Source of the DNA: Porphyra umbilicalis
Lineage: Eukaryota > Rhodophyta > Bangiophyceae > Bangiales > Bangiaceae
Assembly: GCA_002049455.2 (NCBI GenBank)
Contig: KV919022.1
Coordinates: forward strand, 1-64,000
DNA: 64,000 nt
Direction of reading: 5' to 3'
In this document: in pieces, positions 22,661 to 31,849 of the stretch
How the letters are laid out: each line of letters begins with the position of its first letter
How positions within the stretch are numbered: the stretch's first letter is position 1
The notes under the pieces: model-generated
Seen by the model: only the letters and a program-made list of their open reading frames with translations
Databases searched by the model: none
Told to the model about the DNA's origin: nothing
Made by a program: the position numbers and the translations under genes

Positions 22661-24426
22661 ATGGCGACAATGGCACAACCGCCGCCGACCGCCGTCGGTG
22701 GTTCCCGCCAAGGGCGCGTCGGTAACTTCTCCTTGTGGCAGACGCGGGAGCAGGCCGACTCCTCCTCGACGTCCTTCCCCTCCCTGGTGACGCTGTCGAG
22801 CGACAGCGAAGGCGGCTCTCCCCCCGCCCCGGTGGAGCGGACGACGCCGCCCGCCCCCACCGTGACGGTCGTCTCTGGTGACGCCCCCACCGCACCGCCC
22901 CGCCCGCGCCGAGCCGGCGCGCCGGCCGTGACGCTCATCCGCGCCGGCGGCGAGGCGGCGCGGCCTACCAAGGGGCCTTACGGGTCAACCGACATGCACC
23001 GCCCACGCGTGCGCGGGCAGCGGCGGAGCAGCGTCGAGCAGCGCCTGTCGGCGGCGGGCAGCGACGTGAGCGTGGACAAGACGCTGCCGTCGCCACGGGG
23101 GTCCGACGCGCCGCTGCCGCGGTCATCGGCGGCGGCCGTCGAGATTCCGGCCGCGTCGGCGATCGCGGCGGGCCGGCCGACGTCAGACGTGTCGTGTGAC
23201 TCGCTGACGGCGACCTCGTCGTCGACCGACGGGGGCGCCAAGGCGCCCCTCCCAAAAGCCAAGGTGTTTATGGTGCGCGCGCCGCGCGTCGAGGAGGACG
23301 TCCGGATGGCCGACGAGACGGTCGGGCGGGACGGCACGCCCTTCCCAGACGGTGGGCAGAGGGGCGAGGAGGATCTCGCCCTGGAGGAGCTCGAGGAAGA
23401 TGAGGACGGCGGCCTCTTTACCGAAGTCGCCTCCATGGCGACCGTCAAGGACGGCGGCGCCGACCCACTTGATCGGCTGGCGGCCTTTCCACCACCAACG
23501 GGCGCCAAGCCGCCGCCATTGGCGGGCAGCGGCTCGTGGCGGCGCCCACCACCGCCGCCGACCGTCACCGATCGGGTGCCGATGCCCGCCCGCCGCGCCC
23601 TCAAGCCCCCCGTCCCGATTCCGGCGGGCGTGCGGCAAAGCGCGTCGATGCACACCCCCCGCGCCTTCCACCCGAGCTGCTCCCCACCATCGCCCGGCGG
23701 GTCTGCCATTGGCCCGCCCCCCGCGGAGCGCACCCCGTCGGGCCTCGACCGCGTCTGCTCCGCGTCTGTCGCCGCCCTCTGGCATGGCCCCGTGTCGATG
23801 GTCGACCAACCCGAGTCGGCCGCCATGGCGGGCGTCCGCAACGGCTCTGCGCCCGTCCTCAGGGTCGACGCGCCCGCGGTGGGCGCGGCCGGCGCCCGCA
23901 GCGGCCGCCGGCCAAGCGGCGCCGACTGGGACGAGGAGGACGAGGCCGTCGGGCAGGCGGCGGTCGGCGGCGGTTCCCCCCCCGCGGCTCGACGCGCGGC
24001 CGCGGTCAGGCGGTGGCGGTGCCGACGCCCACGGGCCGCGTCGGCCACGCCCACCCGCCGGTCGTCACGTCCAAGACGCGGTACCACCGGCTGCGGTGGT
24101 GGAAGAACAAGGCGCCCGCGGGGGACCGCCAGTCGGACGCGGCCGCCCGCCGCGCGGCGGCGGCGCTCCACGGGGAGGCGCGCAAGCCCGTCGGCGGGCG
24201 CGCGAGCCTCGTCGACACGGCGTGTCAGGTGAGTATGGTCATGGACGACTTTATCGAGTTTGCCACGGGCGGCGGGCCGGCGCCGGCCGGCGCCGCCGGT
24301 GCGGGGGGGGCGCGCGCCGACGGGTGGCGCGCGAGGCGGCTGCTGGCCAAGCCGCTCCAGTGGTTGCAGAAGGTGCAGCCGTTGCAGCAGGGCACAACCG
24401 CCACACAACGGATCAAGGGTGTGTGA
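22661..24426 (+). CDS. hypothetical disordered Ser/Pro-rich protein (one frame change at a C run)
   Basis: ATG 22661 opens a frame of about 440 residues rich in Ser, Pro, Ala and acidic residues, with acidic patches (LALEELEEDEDGG near residue 240) and many SP/TP sites suggesting phosphorylation. At an 8-C run (23976-23983) the sensible frame changes; it then gives TSKTRYHRLRWWKNKAP, an Ala/Arg helix, and a C-terminus with DDFIEFA and LLAKPLQWLQKVQPLQQ, stopping at 24426. The C-terminal 130 residues are the only part that looks folded. I recognise no domain. Without a one- or two-base change in the C run the protein would end in Arg/Pro-rich nonsense at 24232, so a homopolymer error is the likely reading. 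Confidence 0.6.
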
Positions 24427-24881
24427 GAGCCGGAGGGGCGGTGGGCGGAAACGCCCGACGACGGCTTTGCTTGTGCTGCTGGTTTGCCCCCGCGTTGGTG
24501 CATTTCGCACGCGCTTAAAAGACGTTCTGGGTAGCCCCTTGGACAGCCTTCTTTCTGTAGAGAACTCGTGTTGTCCCTCTCGCGCCAGAGAATAAACAGT
24601 TGTCCCGGTCGGGTCCACCAATGCCACGCAGTCAGACTGGTGCTTCCGTTTGGTCGTCTCGGTGGAATAATCTGTGGCAGCGTCGGCGTCTCTCTGCATC
24701 AGATTGACACCTGTGGAGGGCATCAGACACGTGTCAATGATTATTGCCGTCCCGATCACAGTCGAGCTCGTCTTGTCTGCCACACCTGTGTTGGTCGCCA
24801 CAGAGATTCCGATAGCCTTGTTGTTGCCCATCCTACGTCGCGGCCTGCCGCTTTGCCACTCCCGCTCGCTGCTCGCCCGTC
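24427..24881. other. short intergenic region
   Basis: Downstream of the hypothetical gene and upstream of fibrillin. It contains AATAAA at about 24592, a possible polyadenylation signal for the gene before. No motif-bearing frame was seen. Confidence 0.55.
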
Positions 24882-25693
24882 ATGGTCGCCTTTCTTCACC
24901 CGGCGCTGCCCTTCCGCGCTGCTCCACATGGCTCGTGCCACCGCCCCCCTGCGACGTGTCCGCGGCGCTTGCCGGTGATCGCTCCCCCCTCCCCCCCCTC
25001 CCCAGTTTGACGATGCGGGCGTCAAGCTCCTCGGCTGTGGCGGCGCTAACGTCTGCTGTTGAAGCTGCTGCGTCCACCCACCTCCTGGCGCTGGCGGCGG
25101 ACACCACCCGCGGGCAGCCCATCGAGGAGGCGGCGGCGGCGTTGGAGGCGGCGGCCGACGCCCGCACCGGCAACCGCAACGCCCGCTCTGGCCGCCTCAT
25201 CGGCACCTGGTCTCTGGTGTATACCAACTCCCGTGCGGTGGTGGGCAACACGGGCCTAACGGGCGCCGGTCGGATGATGTTGGGCGCCCGCCTCAACGCC
25301 CTCCGCGTTTGCTATGACCTCGGCGGCGCGGCGTGGGCAGAGGAGCAGCTCTCCTCGCTGGCGCTGCTGCGCGTGCGGAACCGGCTGACCGGCACGTGGG
25401 CGGTGGGGCCCGCCAAGGATGGCAACACGGTCGAGCAGACCTACGCCGAGCTCGAGACGCACCCGGGCGGGATGAAGCTGCGCTCCGACTCCAAGGCAGT
25501 CGTCGACGTGACCTACCTGGATGACGAGTGGCGCATCGCGCGGGCACCCCAATCGAGGGACCTCTTTGTGTTTCGGCGGGAGGAGGGGGGGGCGGGGCCA
25601 GAGGGGGGGGCGCGTCAAACCACCTCTGAGGATGAGCCCACCGCTGACAAGGCCAGGGCCAACAGGCAGTCAAGGAGAATGGGGAAGAAATAG
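24882..25693 (+). CDS. plastid lipid-associated protein / fibrillin (PAP family)
   Basis: Fibrillins bind lipids in plastoglobules and thylakoids. From 25013 the frame shows the family layout: LALAADTTRGQPIEEAAAAL (the family's L..T.RG start), SGRLIGTWSLVYTNSRAVVG, a beta-rich middle, and the hallmark close VDVTYLDDEWRIARAPQSRD followed by LFVFRR. The tail is Gly/Lys-rich. The transit peptide appears to start at ATG 24882 (MVAFLHPALPFRAAPHGS), a Ser/Arg/Pro leader with few acids, in a frame that joins the body across the C runs at 24986-25003. If that run is correct as printed, translation would instead have to start at ATG 25013 and would lack the leader. The family implies a photosynthetic host. 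About 260 residues, in the usual range. Confidence 0.85.
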
Positions 25694-25724
25694 CTGGGGA
25701 AGCAACACCAAGAAGTTTGGATGA

Positions 25725-26036
25725 GCCCCGTTCGTGCTGTCGAATGAGGATGCCTTCGATGGGGTGTTCCATTTGAATGGCTTCTATTTTTGGCCGGACA
25801 AGGCGGCGGCGTGCCGCAACTTGGCGGGCGTGCTACGGCTGGGAGGGCGGATGGTGACGGTCTACGACAATGGGCTTGACGAGCGCGGCGCCCGCATCTT
25901 TACCGAGAACATTGTCTTCTCGCTCGACACGTACACGCGGGGTCTCCGCGACGCCGGCTTTGTCAACATCGAGAAAGAGGAGGTGCACCAGAACGACAAG
26001 GAGTTTATCGTCGTCAAGGCAAGCAAGGCGGCGTGA
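25725..26036 (+). pseudogene. C-terminal fragment of a SAM-dependent methyltransferase
   Basis: Only about 100 residues remain. NGFYFWPDKAAACRNLAGVL and LGGRMVTVYDNG correspond to the second half of a class I methyltransferase fold (post-motif II to motif III), ending RDAGFVNIEKEEV. The SAM-binding glycine motif and the first half are absent, and the frame is closed by a stop at 25722-25724. It begins only 31 bp after the fibrillin stop, so it lies within what should be the fibrillin 3' untranslated region. A 5'-truncated duplicate is the simplest explanation; a missing upstream exon cannot be excluded, but no room for one exists beside the fibrillin gene. Confidence 0.6.
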
Positions 26037-26611
26037 GCGTCCACGGCATTCACTGCCGCTAGTGCGCGTCCTGTAGCAGGATGTGCGTTGCAGCGGAACC
26101 GGTGCGGCTTTGCAAAGAGCGTGGCTGTTGGGAGGGTGGCCAACGCGAGGGAGCTATGGTAGGTGGCGCACATCAAGACCGTCAGGGTGCGACTCGAAGA
26201 GGAAGACCACTTGTGTTGGAGGTCTTAGTGGTCTGTGAAACGAGAATCCAACGAGAAAAAACCCATAGCAAGCATAACCAAACGAGACGCTGAGCAGTCA
26301 GCACGCGCGCCCTTGAGAAACCCAGTGAAGCTGGAGGGCGCAGAGACAAAAAAAAACTGGACCTGCGCGATCAGTGAGGCACTATCAAACGACCGAGGAA
26401 AGAGCAGGCGGGAGAAACCAACATACCCATATCCAGCAAGCGCGTCGACGGCCGACGCCACCGCAAAAGAGCGGCCTGAACATGTCAGCCCATCAAACAA
26501 AAAAGTCACACCTGTGCGAAGCAGCTGGAAAGCACGGCTCCCAGTCGGACCGTCCCCAAGCTACAAGCGACAAAATGCAGAAGAATCAACGCCAGGCAGC
26601 CATGGGTACTA
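26037..26611. other. intergenic region, possible 3' end of the minus-strand gene
   Basis: Ordinary composition. On the minus strand an open frame of 94 codons (26509-26225) has hydrophobic segments. It could belong to an alternative last exon of the large minus-strand gene, because a TTGTAG acceptor-like site with a pyrimidine tract precedes it. This is not proven. Confidence 0.35.
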
Positions 26612-29140
26612 TCACGATTGCACAAGCAAACCAAAGAAACATGTCAGTCGACATCCTCGGCAGCAATAGGCACGAGTGGAACAGCCGCTAACACGACAAA
26701 CAATGGGTAAGACATATGTGACGGACGCCGCAAGAGGGATATGACCACATCCACCACAAGCAAAACGTACCGTTATCACACCCAGTTGCCCAGCGTCGTC
26801 CTCCACCAATGCCCGTCGTGTGGTCAGCAATTCAATCACCTTGGCAGCGAGCGTCACCCTCGGTGCAAAAAGGTTTTCCGCCCAGGAGAACCGGTGGATG
26901 ACGGCGGTGGCCCGTGTCCGCTCTTGGTTGCAGTTGCGATCCGTCCGGCTGGGAAACAACGCGTCAACATCCCCCCGACTCAAGCGAGCCGACAAGGCCA
27001 CGGCATCCTCAGAGAGCAGCGGGTCCGACACGTCCATCTGCACATAGTCCAAGCCGAGCACCACCCCCGCCACGCCGAGCCGAACGCCACCCCCGTTAGG
27101 CAACGCCGACGGTTGCACAATTCCCGCGGGCGGTGGCACACGGATCCGAAAGCAGGTGCCAGGGGTGACCTCCACATTTTCGGCTTGCACCGCCGCCAGC
27201 AGTTGTGGGCACACCACCGCAACGCGGGCCCCGGCGGCAAGGCCAGGCACTTCGGACCCTATTCGAGACGCCGCGGTGGCGTCCGCGTCGGTTGCGGCAC
27301 CGCTGGCAGCTTCCGCCACCGGGGGTGCCTCCAGCAGCACCGCAACCACCAGCTGCGCAGCCGCGTCGACACCAACTAAGTACAACGCAAGGCTGGATGC
27401 GGCAATGCCACGCGCCTCCACGGCCGTGACCTCCACCGCGCTCGTCAGGTGCCGAGACGCGTGCCGCAGCAACTGAGTCGATGTGCGGGCGCGGCGCTGC
27501 AGCAGTTGCAGTCGCACGCTGTGCCCCCCCGGCGGGGCGCGACAGCCGACACCGCCGCCAGCACTGCCGCTACAGGTGGGTGTCACGTCCCGCCCGCCGC
27601 AGGGGCTGTCGTACGCGCCAGGCTGTGTGCGGGGCGTCGGCAACGGCGTCGCCGACGTGCAGATGCTCATCGAGAGCGCCCCGAGGCCCGCCTGACCGCC
27701 CGGTCGACCAAGAGGTGAAGTCAGCCCGGGTGCTTGCACCCCGCCACCCCCAGGAGACACGCCAACAATCGACGGTAACCGCGGACTCGACCCAACGGCG
27801 GGGCCGCGGATGACCCCGTAGCGACGTTGAGACGGTGACGCCATCATCACCCGTGGGGACTCCTCCTCCACTGCCCGGGGACGGAAAGGGGGGTGAGCAG
27901 TTGACGTGTCATCTGCCTCACCACCAGAAAGAGTAGAGCCACGCGACACGCAGCTCAGCGAGCTGTTGGCCACTGCCGCCGCCACGTCGGATGCACCACC
28001 AAACAGCTGCCGCGCAATTGAAGGGGAGTCCCTACTCGCAACGGCCGCCCCCATCCCAATCCCAAGCGGCCGTGGACGCAGCGGACCGGTGGCAGCGCTT
28101 GCGGGCGTGGACGTCCGTGGCGCCCGGAGCGGCACAGTGCCCGACGGCGCGTGTGTCGCCGGTCGAATCACCAACGGCCGAATGGGTGGTCGGCTAGCAG
28201 TCGGCAGGGCAGAGGGGTGAGGTGAGCCGCCCACCGCTCGGAAACACGTAGAAGCCGGCGGAGTCGCCCCGACCCCAGCTACCACCCGCGGGGGAAGGCG
28301 AGCACGAGGAGGGGAAGCGCCAGAACCTTGCGATGGTGTGGCCGGCGTCGGAGCCGCTCGGATAGGTCCTTGCCGCCATGGACTCGCGGTCGTCCCTTCC
28401 GCACCATTGCCACCGCCGGGCACGCCCCCGAGTCCCGAGGATGCCAATGCATTCCCGCCCCAAGCGGCCGACGGCGTGCCGAGAGGCCGAGCCGCGGATG
28501 ATGGGCGCGGGGGCACCACCCGAATGGTGTGGGACGCCACCCCCAACGACGACACCGGTGGCGGGGTTGCACCAGCAGCGGGCGGGAGCACCCGACAAAC
28601 GGTTGGCGGTCGTCGGTCGGCTGGCGAGGATGCCGGTGGCGGCACCACCGATGCCCGTCGAGCGCGCTTGCGCGGGGACGCCACACCGGCCGCACCATCA
28701 CCGCCACCCTCCTCAACACCCCGCATTGACCCTGCCGATAGGGAAGAATGCCAGCCGCCGCCAACCGGGAATGCACCGTTGCCCCCGACAAGACAGGCGC
28801 AGCCGCCAAAGACGCCGCCGCAGCCGGGACATCGGCGGCCGCCCACGTCGGGCGGCCCGCCCGAGCCGGCGTCGGGACCCGCCACCATCACTGCAGTGGG
28901 TGCAGCGCCCATGCCGGTCACGTTGAAGTGGGGATTCCGTGGCGTCGCAGCGTGCGGCAGCAGGCGGGAGGGGGCTACGGCCAAGTGTGGTGCAGTGGCG
29001 ACTGCGTCGCGTCGCGCTGTACGAAGCGCGGCCGAGCACGCGCCGGCAGCGGTGCGGCAGAGACAGAGTGGCGCCCCCGGCCCAGACCCCCCCCCTCCAC
29101 GCCTGGGCTGCACGAGCCTGAAATCGGAAGGGAAATGCAT
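26612..29140 (-). CDS. large orphan protein with a zinc-knuckle-like start and structured C-terminal third
   Basis: 842 residues if read straight through. ATG 29140 is supported by a TATAAAGG 52 bp upstream. Near residue 100 a Cys cluster (RRCPGCGGVFGGCACLVGG) could bind zinc. Residues 130-520 are disordered, Pro/Ser/Gly-rich. Residues about 545-770 look folded, beginning VRLQLLQRRARTSTQLLRHA and containing long hydrophobic strands (ASSLALYLVGVDAAAQLVVA, LGVAGVVLGLDYVQMDV); an OB-like fold is conceivable but I cannot name a family. The last 50 residues become Cys-rich. Just before them lies GTACGT (minus, from 26770), the donor sequence used by every confident intron in this window. The true end may therefore be a spliced exon, for example via the TTAG at 26688 with a stop at 26586. 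The frame is unbroken. Confidence 0.65.
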   Translation of the reverse strand: MHFPSDFRLVQPRRGGGGSGPGAPLCLCRTAAGACSAALRTARRDAVATAPHLAVAPSRLLPHAATPRNPHFNVTGMGAAPTAVMVAGPDAGSGGPPDVGGRRCPGCGGVFGGCACLVGGNGAFPVGGGWHSSLSAGSMRGVEEGGGDGAAGVASPRKRARRASVVPPPASSPADRRPPTVCRVLPPAAGATPPPVSSLGVASHTIRVVPPRPSSAARPLGTPSAAWGGNALASSGLGGVPGGGNGAEGTTASPWRQGPIRAAPTPATPSQGSGASPPRARLPPRVVAGVGATPPASTCFRAVGGSPHPSALPTASRPPIRPLVIRPATHAPSGTVPLRAPRTSTPASAATGPLRPRPLGIGMGAAVASRDSPSIARQLFGGASDVAAAVANSSLSCVSRGSTLSGGEADDTSTAHPPFRPRAVEEESPRVMMASPSQRRYGVIRGPAVGSSPRLPSIVGVSPGGGGVQAPGLTSPLGRPGGQAGLGALSMSICTSATPLPTPRTQPGAYDSPCGGRDVTPTCSGSAGGGVGCRAPPGGHSVRLQLLQRRARTSTQLLRHASRHLTSAVEVTAVEARGIAASSLALYLVGVDAAAQLVVAVLLEAPPVAEAASGAATDADATAASRIGSEVPGLAAGARVAVVCPQLLAAVQAENVEVTPGTCFRIRVPPPAGIVQPSALPNGGGVRLGVAGVVLGLDYVQMDVSDPLLSEDAVALSARLSRGDVDALFPSRTDRNCNQERTRATAVIHRFSWAENLFAPRVTLAAKVIELLTTRRALVEDDAGQLGVITVRFACGGCGHIPLAASVTYVLPIVCRVSGCSTRAYCCRGCRLTCFFGLLVQS

Positions 29141-29191
29141 CCGGTGCCTTCAGCCTCGAGGTGCTGAAGTGAGCTCGACTACTTTCCCTGG

Positions 29192-29199
29192 CCTTTATA
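29192..29199 (-). promoter_or_regulatory. TATA box of the orphan gene
   Basis: TATAAAGG on the minus strand, 52 bp before the ATG at 29140. This spacing would place transcription start about 25 bp before the start codon. Sequence match and position only. Confidence 0.5.
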
Positions 29200-29331
29200 T
29201 TGTCGTTCCGCCAAAAAGTGGAGAGTCCAGGCCTGTCAAAGAGGCGCTTTTGTGCGTTTGATTGGCCCAAACGTCGATCCGCCTGTCTGGGACTGTCCAG
29301 CTTTTGGCGCAACGACCATAATAGGACAGGG

Positions 29332-30261
29332 TAGGGTTGCTCAGAACCAGGCCTCACCAAGAGTATTTCGTCAAGGGTATCACCCGAGTATTTTTTTCGG
29401 GTATATACTCGTACCCGTGAGATATTTCGACGCGTCGCCCATACTCATACTCGCGAATGGGACGTGGCCAGATACTCGCAACATCGAATCACCAAGGGTA
29501 TCCGAGAGTACTACTCGTATTCTCAATTCCGCAGAAGCCGATACCCTTGACAGCGTCCCGCAGTGCGGCGCCGTCACCACGTGAGCCGCCTGACAAATAA
29601 GTACGTCACGAAATCTAAAAAAATACGTCCCGAAATCAACAGCTAACTGCAGGATCTGGTATTTAGTTCCAGCGAAAGGTATACGCATACCCGCGCGAAT
29701 ATCAAAATTGGATACCGACAGCCCATAATGTCGCGGGTATATACCCTTGATACCCGCTCTGTCAGGTTTTGGAGATACTCATACTCGAACGGCTGAAAGT
29801 CCTTCGCACTGTCAGCAAATACTCAGTGGCTGGATCAGAGCCGAATACCGTACTCGTGGCCAAATCTGATACCCTTGGTGGGGCCTGCTCAGAACGCCCA
29901 GGGCGTCGTTTAGGGCGTCGTTAAGGGCGTCACCAGGGCGTCATTTGGGCGTCGTGCGCCCCTAACGCCTCAACTCAAAAGGGCGTCAGCAAGGCGTCGC
30001 GAAGAGAAAGAGTTCAGGGGGGTCTACATGATTCAGCAGGTGGCGGCTGTGCACCTTGGTTGGGGACTGGCACCCAGTCTTGATACAAACATTACATATG
30101 AGAGCATAGTATGGGTGCCACTTGACTTGTATTGCGAGTATCGAGGGTGCTACTTGGGGCGTCGCGAGGGCGTTTTGGCTGCCTAATGGGGCGTCAGTAA
30201 GGCGTCTTATCCGTCGCGCGCCCCTGACGCCCCCGAAATAGGGGCGTCGTGTGCAACCCTA
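29332..30261. mobile_element. hAT-like non-autonomous element, itself split by a second MITE
   Basis: The left end TAGGGTTGCTCAGAACGCCC (read after removing the inner element) and the reverse complement of the right end, TAGGGTTGCACACGACGCCC, agree at 17 of 20 positions. Subterminal regions carry many GGGCGTC / GACGCCC motifs in both orientations, a typical layout of hAT-like elements. Without the inner insertion and its extra target copy it is about 380 bp. The flanking 8 bases (GGACAGGG, AAGTAGGG) match only partly, so the target duplication has decayed or the ends are slightly off. No coding capacity. Confidence 0.65.
29340..29895. mobile_element. hAT-type MITE, 540 bp, nested, with 8-bp target duplication CTCAGAAC
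   Basis: The element is 29348-29887. Its left end CAGGCCTCACCAAGAGTAT and right end (reverse complement CAGGCCCCACCAAGGGTAT) agree at 17 of 19 positions. CTCAGAAC stands on both sides (29340-29347, 29888-29895). The interior is packed with short motifs ATACCC, GGGTAT, ATACTC and ACTCGTA in both orientations, more than a dozen in all, the kind of subterminal repeats that hAT transposases bind. It landed inside the left inverted repeat of the older element at 29332-30261. No transposase frame. Confidence 0.9.
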
Positions 30262-30756
30262 AAGTAGGGGCGCTACTGCGAACCCTACTGAGGACACTAC
30301 AGACTGCCACCTCTGAAACTGAGAGCAAGTCTCTTGATCTAAGTATTCCAGGCACGTACGTGCAATACCCTGGCCTTCAGGGCGGTGGCGCGCTCGGCGA
30401 CGCAGAGATACCGGGAAAGCCGGCCGGCTCCATGGCGGAGAGCACGCACGGGGGCACGTGCAGCCACGTTGCCGTGGCGGGGGGGGCGTGGGGCGGGGAA
30501 AGGGGTGCCGCCGCCGCCGCCGCGGCGGCGGCGGCCCGCCGGCGTCGTGCAACGCCTACGGGCGGGGCCGTCACCCCGCCGCGCAGCGCACCTGCGCGCG
30601 GCCGACAAGGCGCACGGGCGGGCGGATGGGATCGACCTCCGCGCCACGGGGCGCCTCTAACCGTGCCGTGAGATGGCGTTTGAAACCGCCGACGTGCCGC
30701 CGCAACAGAAGCCGGCGCGTAGGCACGATCACCCGCGGGTCATCGCGGGCGCGTCG

Positions 30757-30998
30757 AACCCCGGAAGTCGCTGCACGCGGTCGCCGCGCGCAACTCGGGG
30801 CGGTGGGGGGGGGCAGGGGGGCAGGCGCCGTCTGGGCCCTGTGACCCTTGTGGCAGGACAGTCCTTCTCAGCCGCGTAACCCCGGAAGTCGCTGCACGCG
30901 GTCGCCGCGCGCAACTCAGGGCGGTGGGGGGGGGCAGGGGGGCAGGCGCCGTCTGGGCCCTGTGACCCTTGTGGCAGGACAGTCCTTCTCAGCCGCGT
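30757..30998. repeat. 121-bp tandem duplication
   Basis: The unit starting AACCCCGGAAGTCGCTGCAC at 30757 begins again at 30878 with almost no differences. It lies inside repeat copy B; copy A has only one unit, so the duplication is specific to copy B and recent. Confidence 0.9.
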
Positions 30999-31118
30999 AA
31001 CTCTATTCGCTTTTAGCGTCATCGCGACCCTTCCAATGCTGACAAGCCCTCAGATCCCTGAGGACACGAATGCAGACTGCCGCCTCTGAAACGGAGATCA
31101 AGTCCCGTTATCTAAGTA

Positions 31119-31220
31119 TATGTGTGCATCACTACACTTTGAGAGCACCCTGTCCTAAAGGCCAGGGAATATGCGTGCATCACTACACTTTGAGAGCACC
31201 CTGTCTTCAAGTCCAGGGAA
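31119..31220. repeat. 51-bp tandem duplication
   Basis: TATGTGTGCATCACTACACT at 31119 recurs as TATGCGTGCATCACTACACT at 31170, and both units end in CCAGGGAA. The units differ at about five positions. Copy A of the dispersed repeat has a single unit. Confidence 0.9.
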
Positions 31221-31274
31221 TAATCAAATTTCACATTTGGTACCACGTGTGATTGCTGGCTTGCTCGGTGCTGT

Positions 31275-31287
31275 CTATTTATATAAG
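31275..31287 (+). promoter_or_regulatory. TATA-like sequence without a gene
   Basis: TATTTATATAAGG is the best TATA-type match in the repeat block and lies 48 bp before the 138-bp tandem units, but no open frame follows. It may drive a non-coding transcript or be chance. Confidence 0.25.
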
Positions 31288-31334
31288 GCTCGCGGTGGGC
31301 CACTTGCGTCTGTCTGTATGTGCAGCCCACCAAT

Positions 31335-31608
31335 GGGACGCTCGCGATCGGGTCACGCACAGGGGCTACAATGGCAAACAGATAGATTGCGCGACGGCCC
31401 GGATTTTCAGCGCATTCCGACAACAAACATTCTAAGGACCTGCCTGCACGCCCGGATCAAATACATCCCAGTGGGATGGCCGCGATCGGGTTTCGCGCAG
31501 GGGCCACATTGGCAAACAAATGGATTGCGCGACGGCCCAGATTTTCAGCGCATTCCGACCACAAACATTCTAAGGACCTGCGTGCACGCCCGGATCAACT
31601 CCATCCAG
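31335..31608. repeat. 138-bp tandem duplication
   Basis: The unit GGGACGCTCGCGATCGGGTC at 31335 recurs as GGGATGGCCGCGATCGGGTT at 31473. The units share long runs such as CAGCGCATTCCGAC and ACATTCTAAGGACCTGC. They are about 90 percent alike by eye. No coding support. Confidence 0.88.
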
Positions 31609-31613
31609 AACCG

Positions 31614-31830
31614 CGAGCGGCGCAGCGCGAGGCCGTCGAATTGATCCCCTGACTTACAGTTTCCCGATTTGGAATAAACAGAGGTTTTTGGGGACGGCCC
31701 AGATTTTCGGCGAGCGGCGCAGCGCGAGGCCGTCGAAGTAAACGCGTGACTTTCCGTCCGCCAAGTTGGTGCAATCAGAGGATTTTCGGGAACGCCCAGA
31801 TATTCGCTGAGCGGCGCAGCACGAGGGCGT
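31614..31830. repeat. 97-bp tandem repeat, about 2.2 units
   Basis: GAGCGGCGCAGCGCGAGG occurs at 31615, 31712 and (with one change) 31809, exactly 97 bp apart. The first and second units diverge in their right halves. The array abuts the GC-rich minisatellite that follows. Confidence 0.85.
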
Positions 31831-31849
31831 CTTCACACCGGCTGCTGGG

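Larger units (their letters stand above)
30288..31220. repeat. dispersed repeat, copy B, with matching ends
   Basis: The same repeat as 2571-3765. The block CTGAGGACAC..GACTGCC..CTCTGAAAC..CTAAGTA occurs both at its left (30288-30346) and its right (31058-31118), about 770 bp apart, so the copy is bounded by imperfect direct repeats. This suggests either a remnant of a tandem satellite of about 770 bp or an element with short direct terminal repeats. It carries the uninterrupted CTGAGGAC (31058-31065), the empty site of the MITE in copy A. No conserved open frame. Confidence 0.7.

Noticed and set aside
31104-31608. CRISPR-like array
   Set aside because: The repeats are head-to-tail duplications without unique spacers of regular length, and the genome is eukaryotic.
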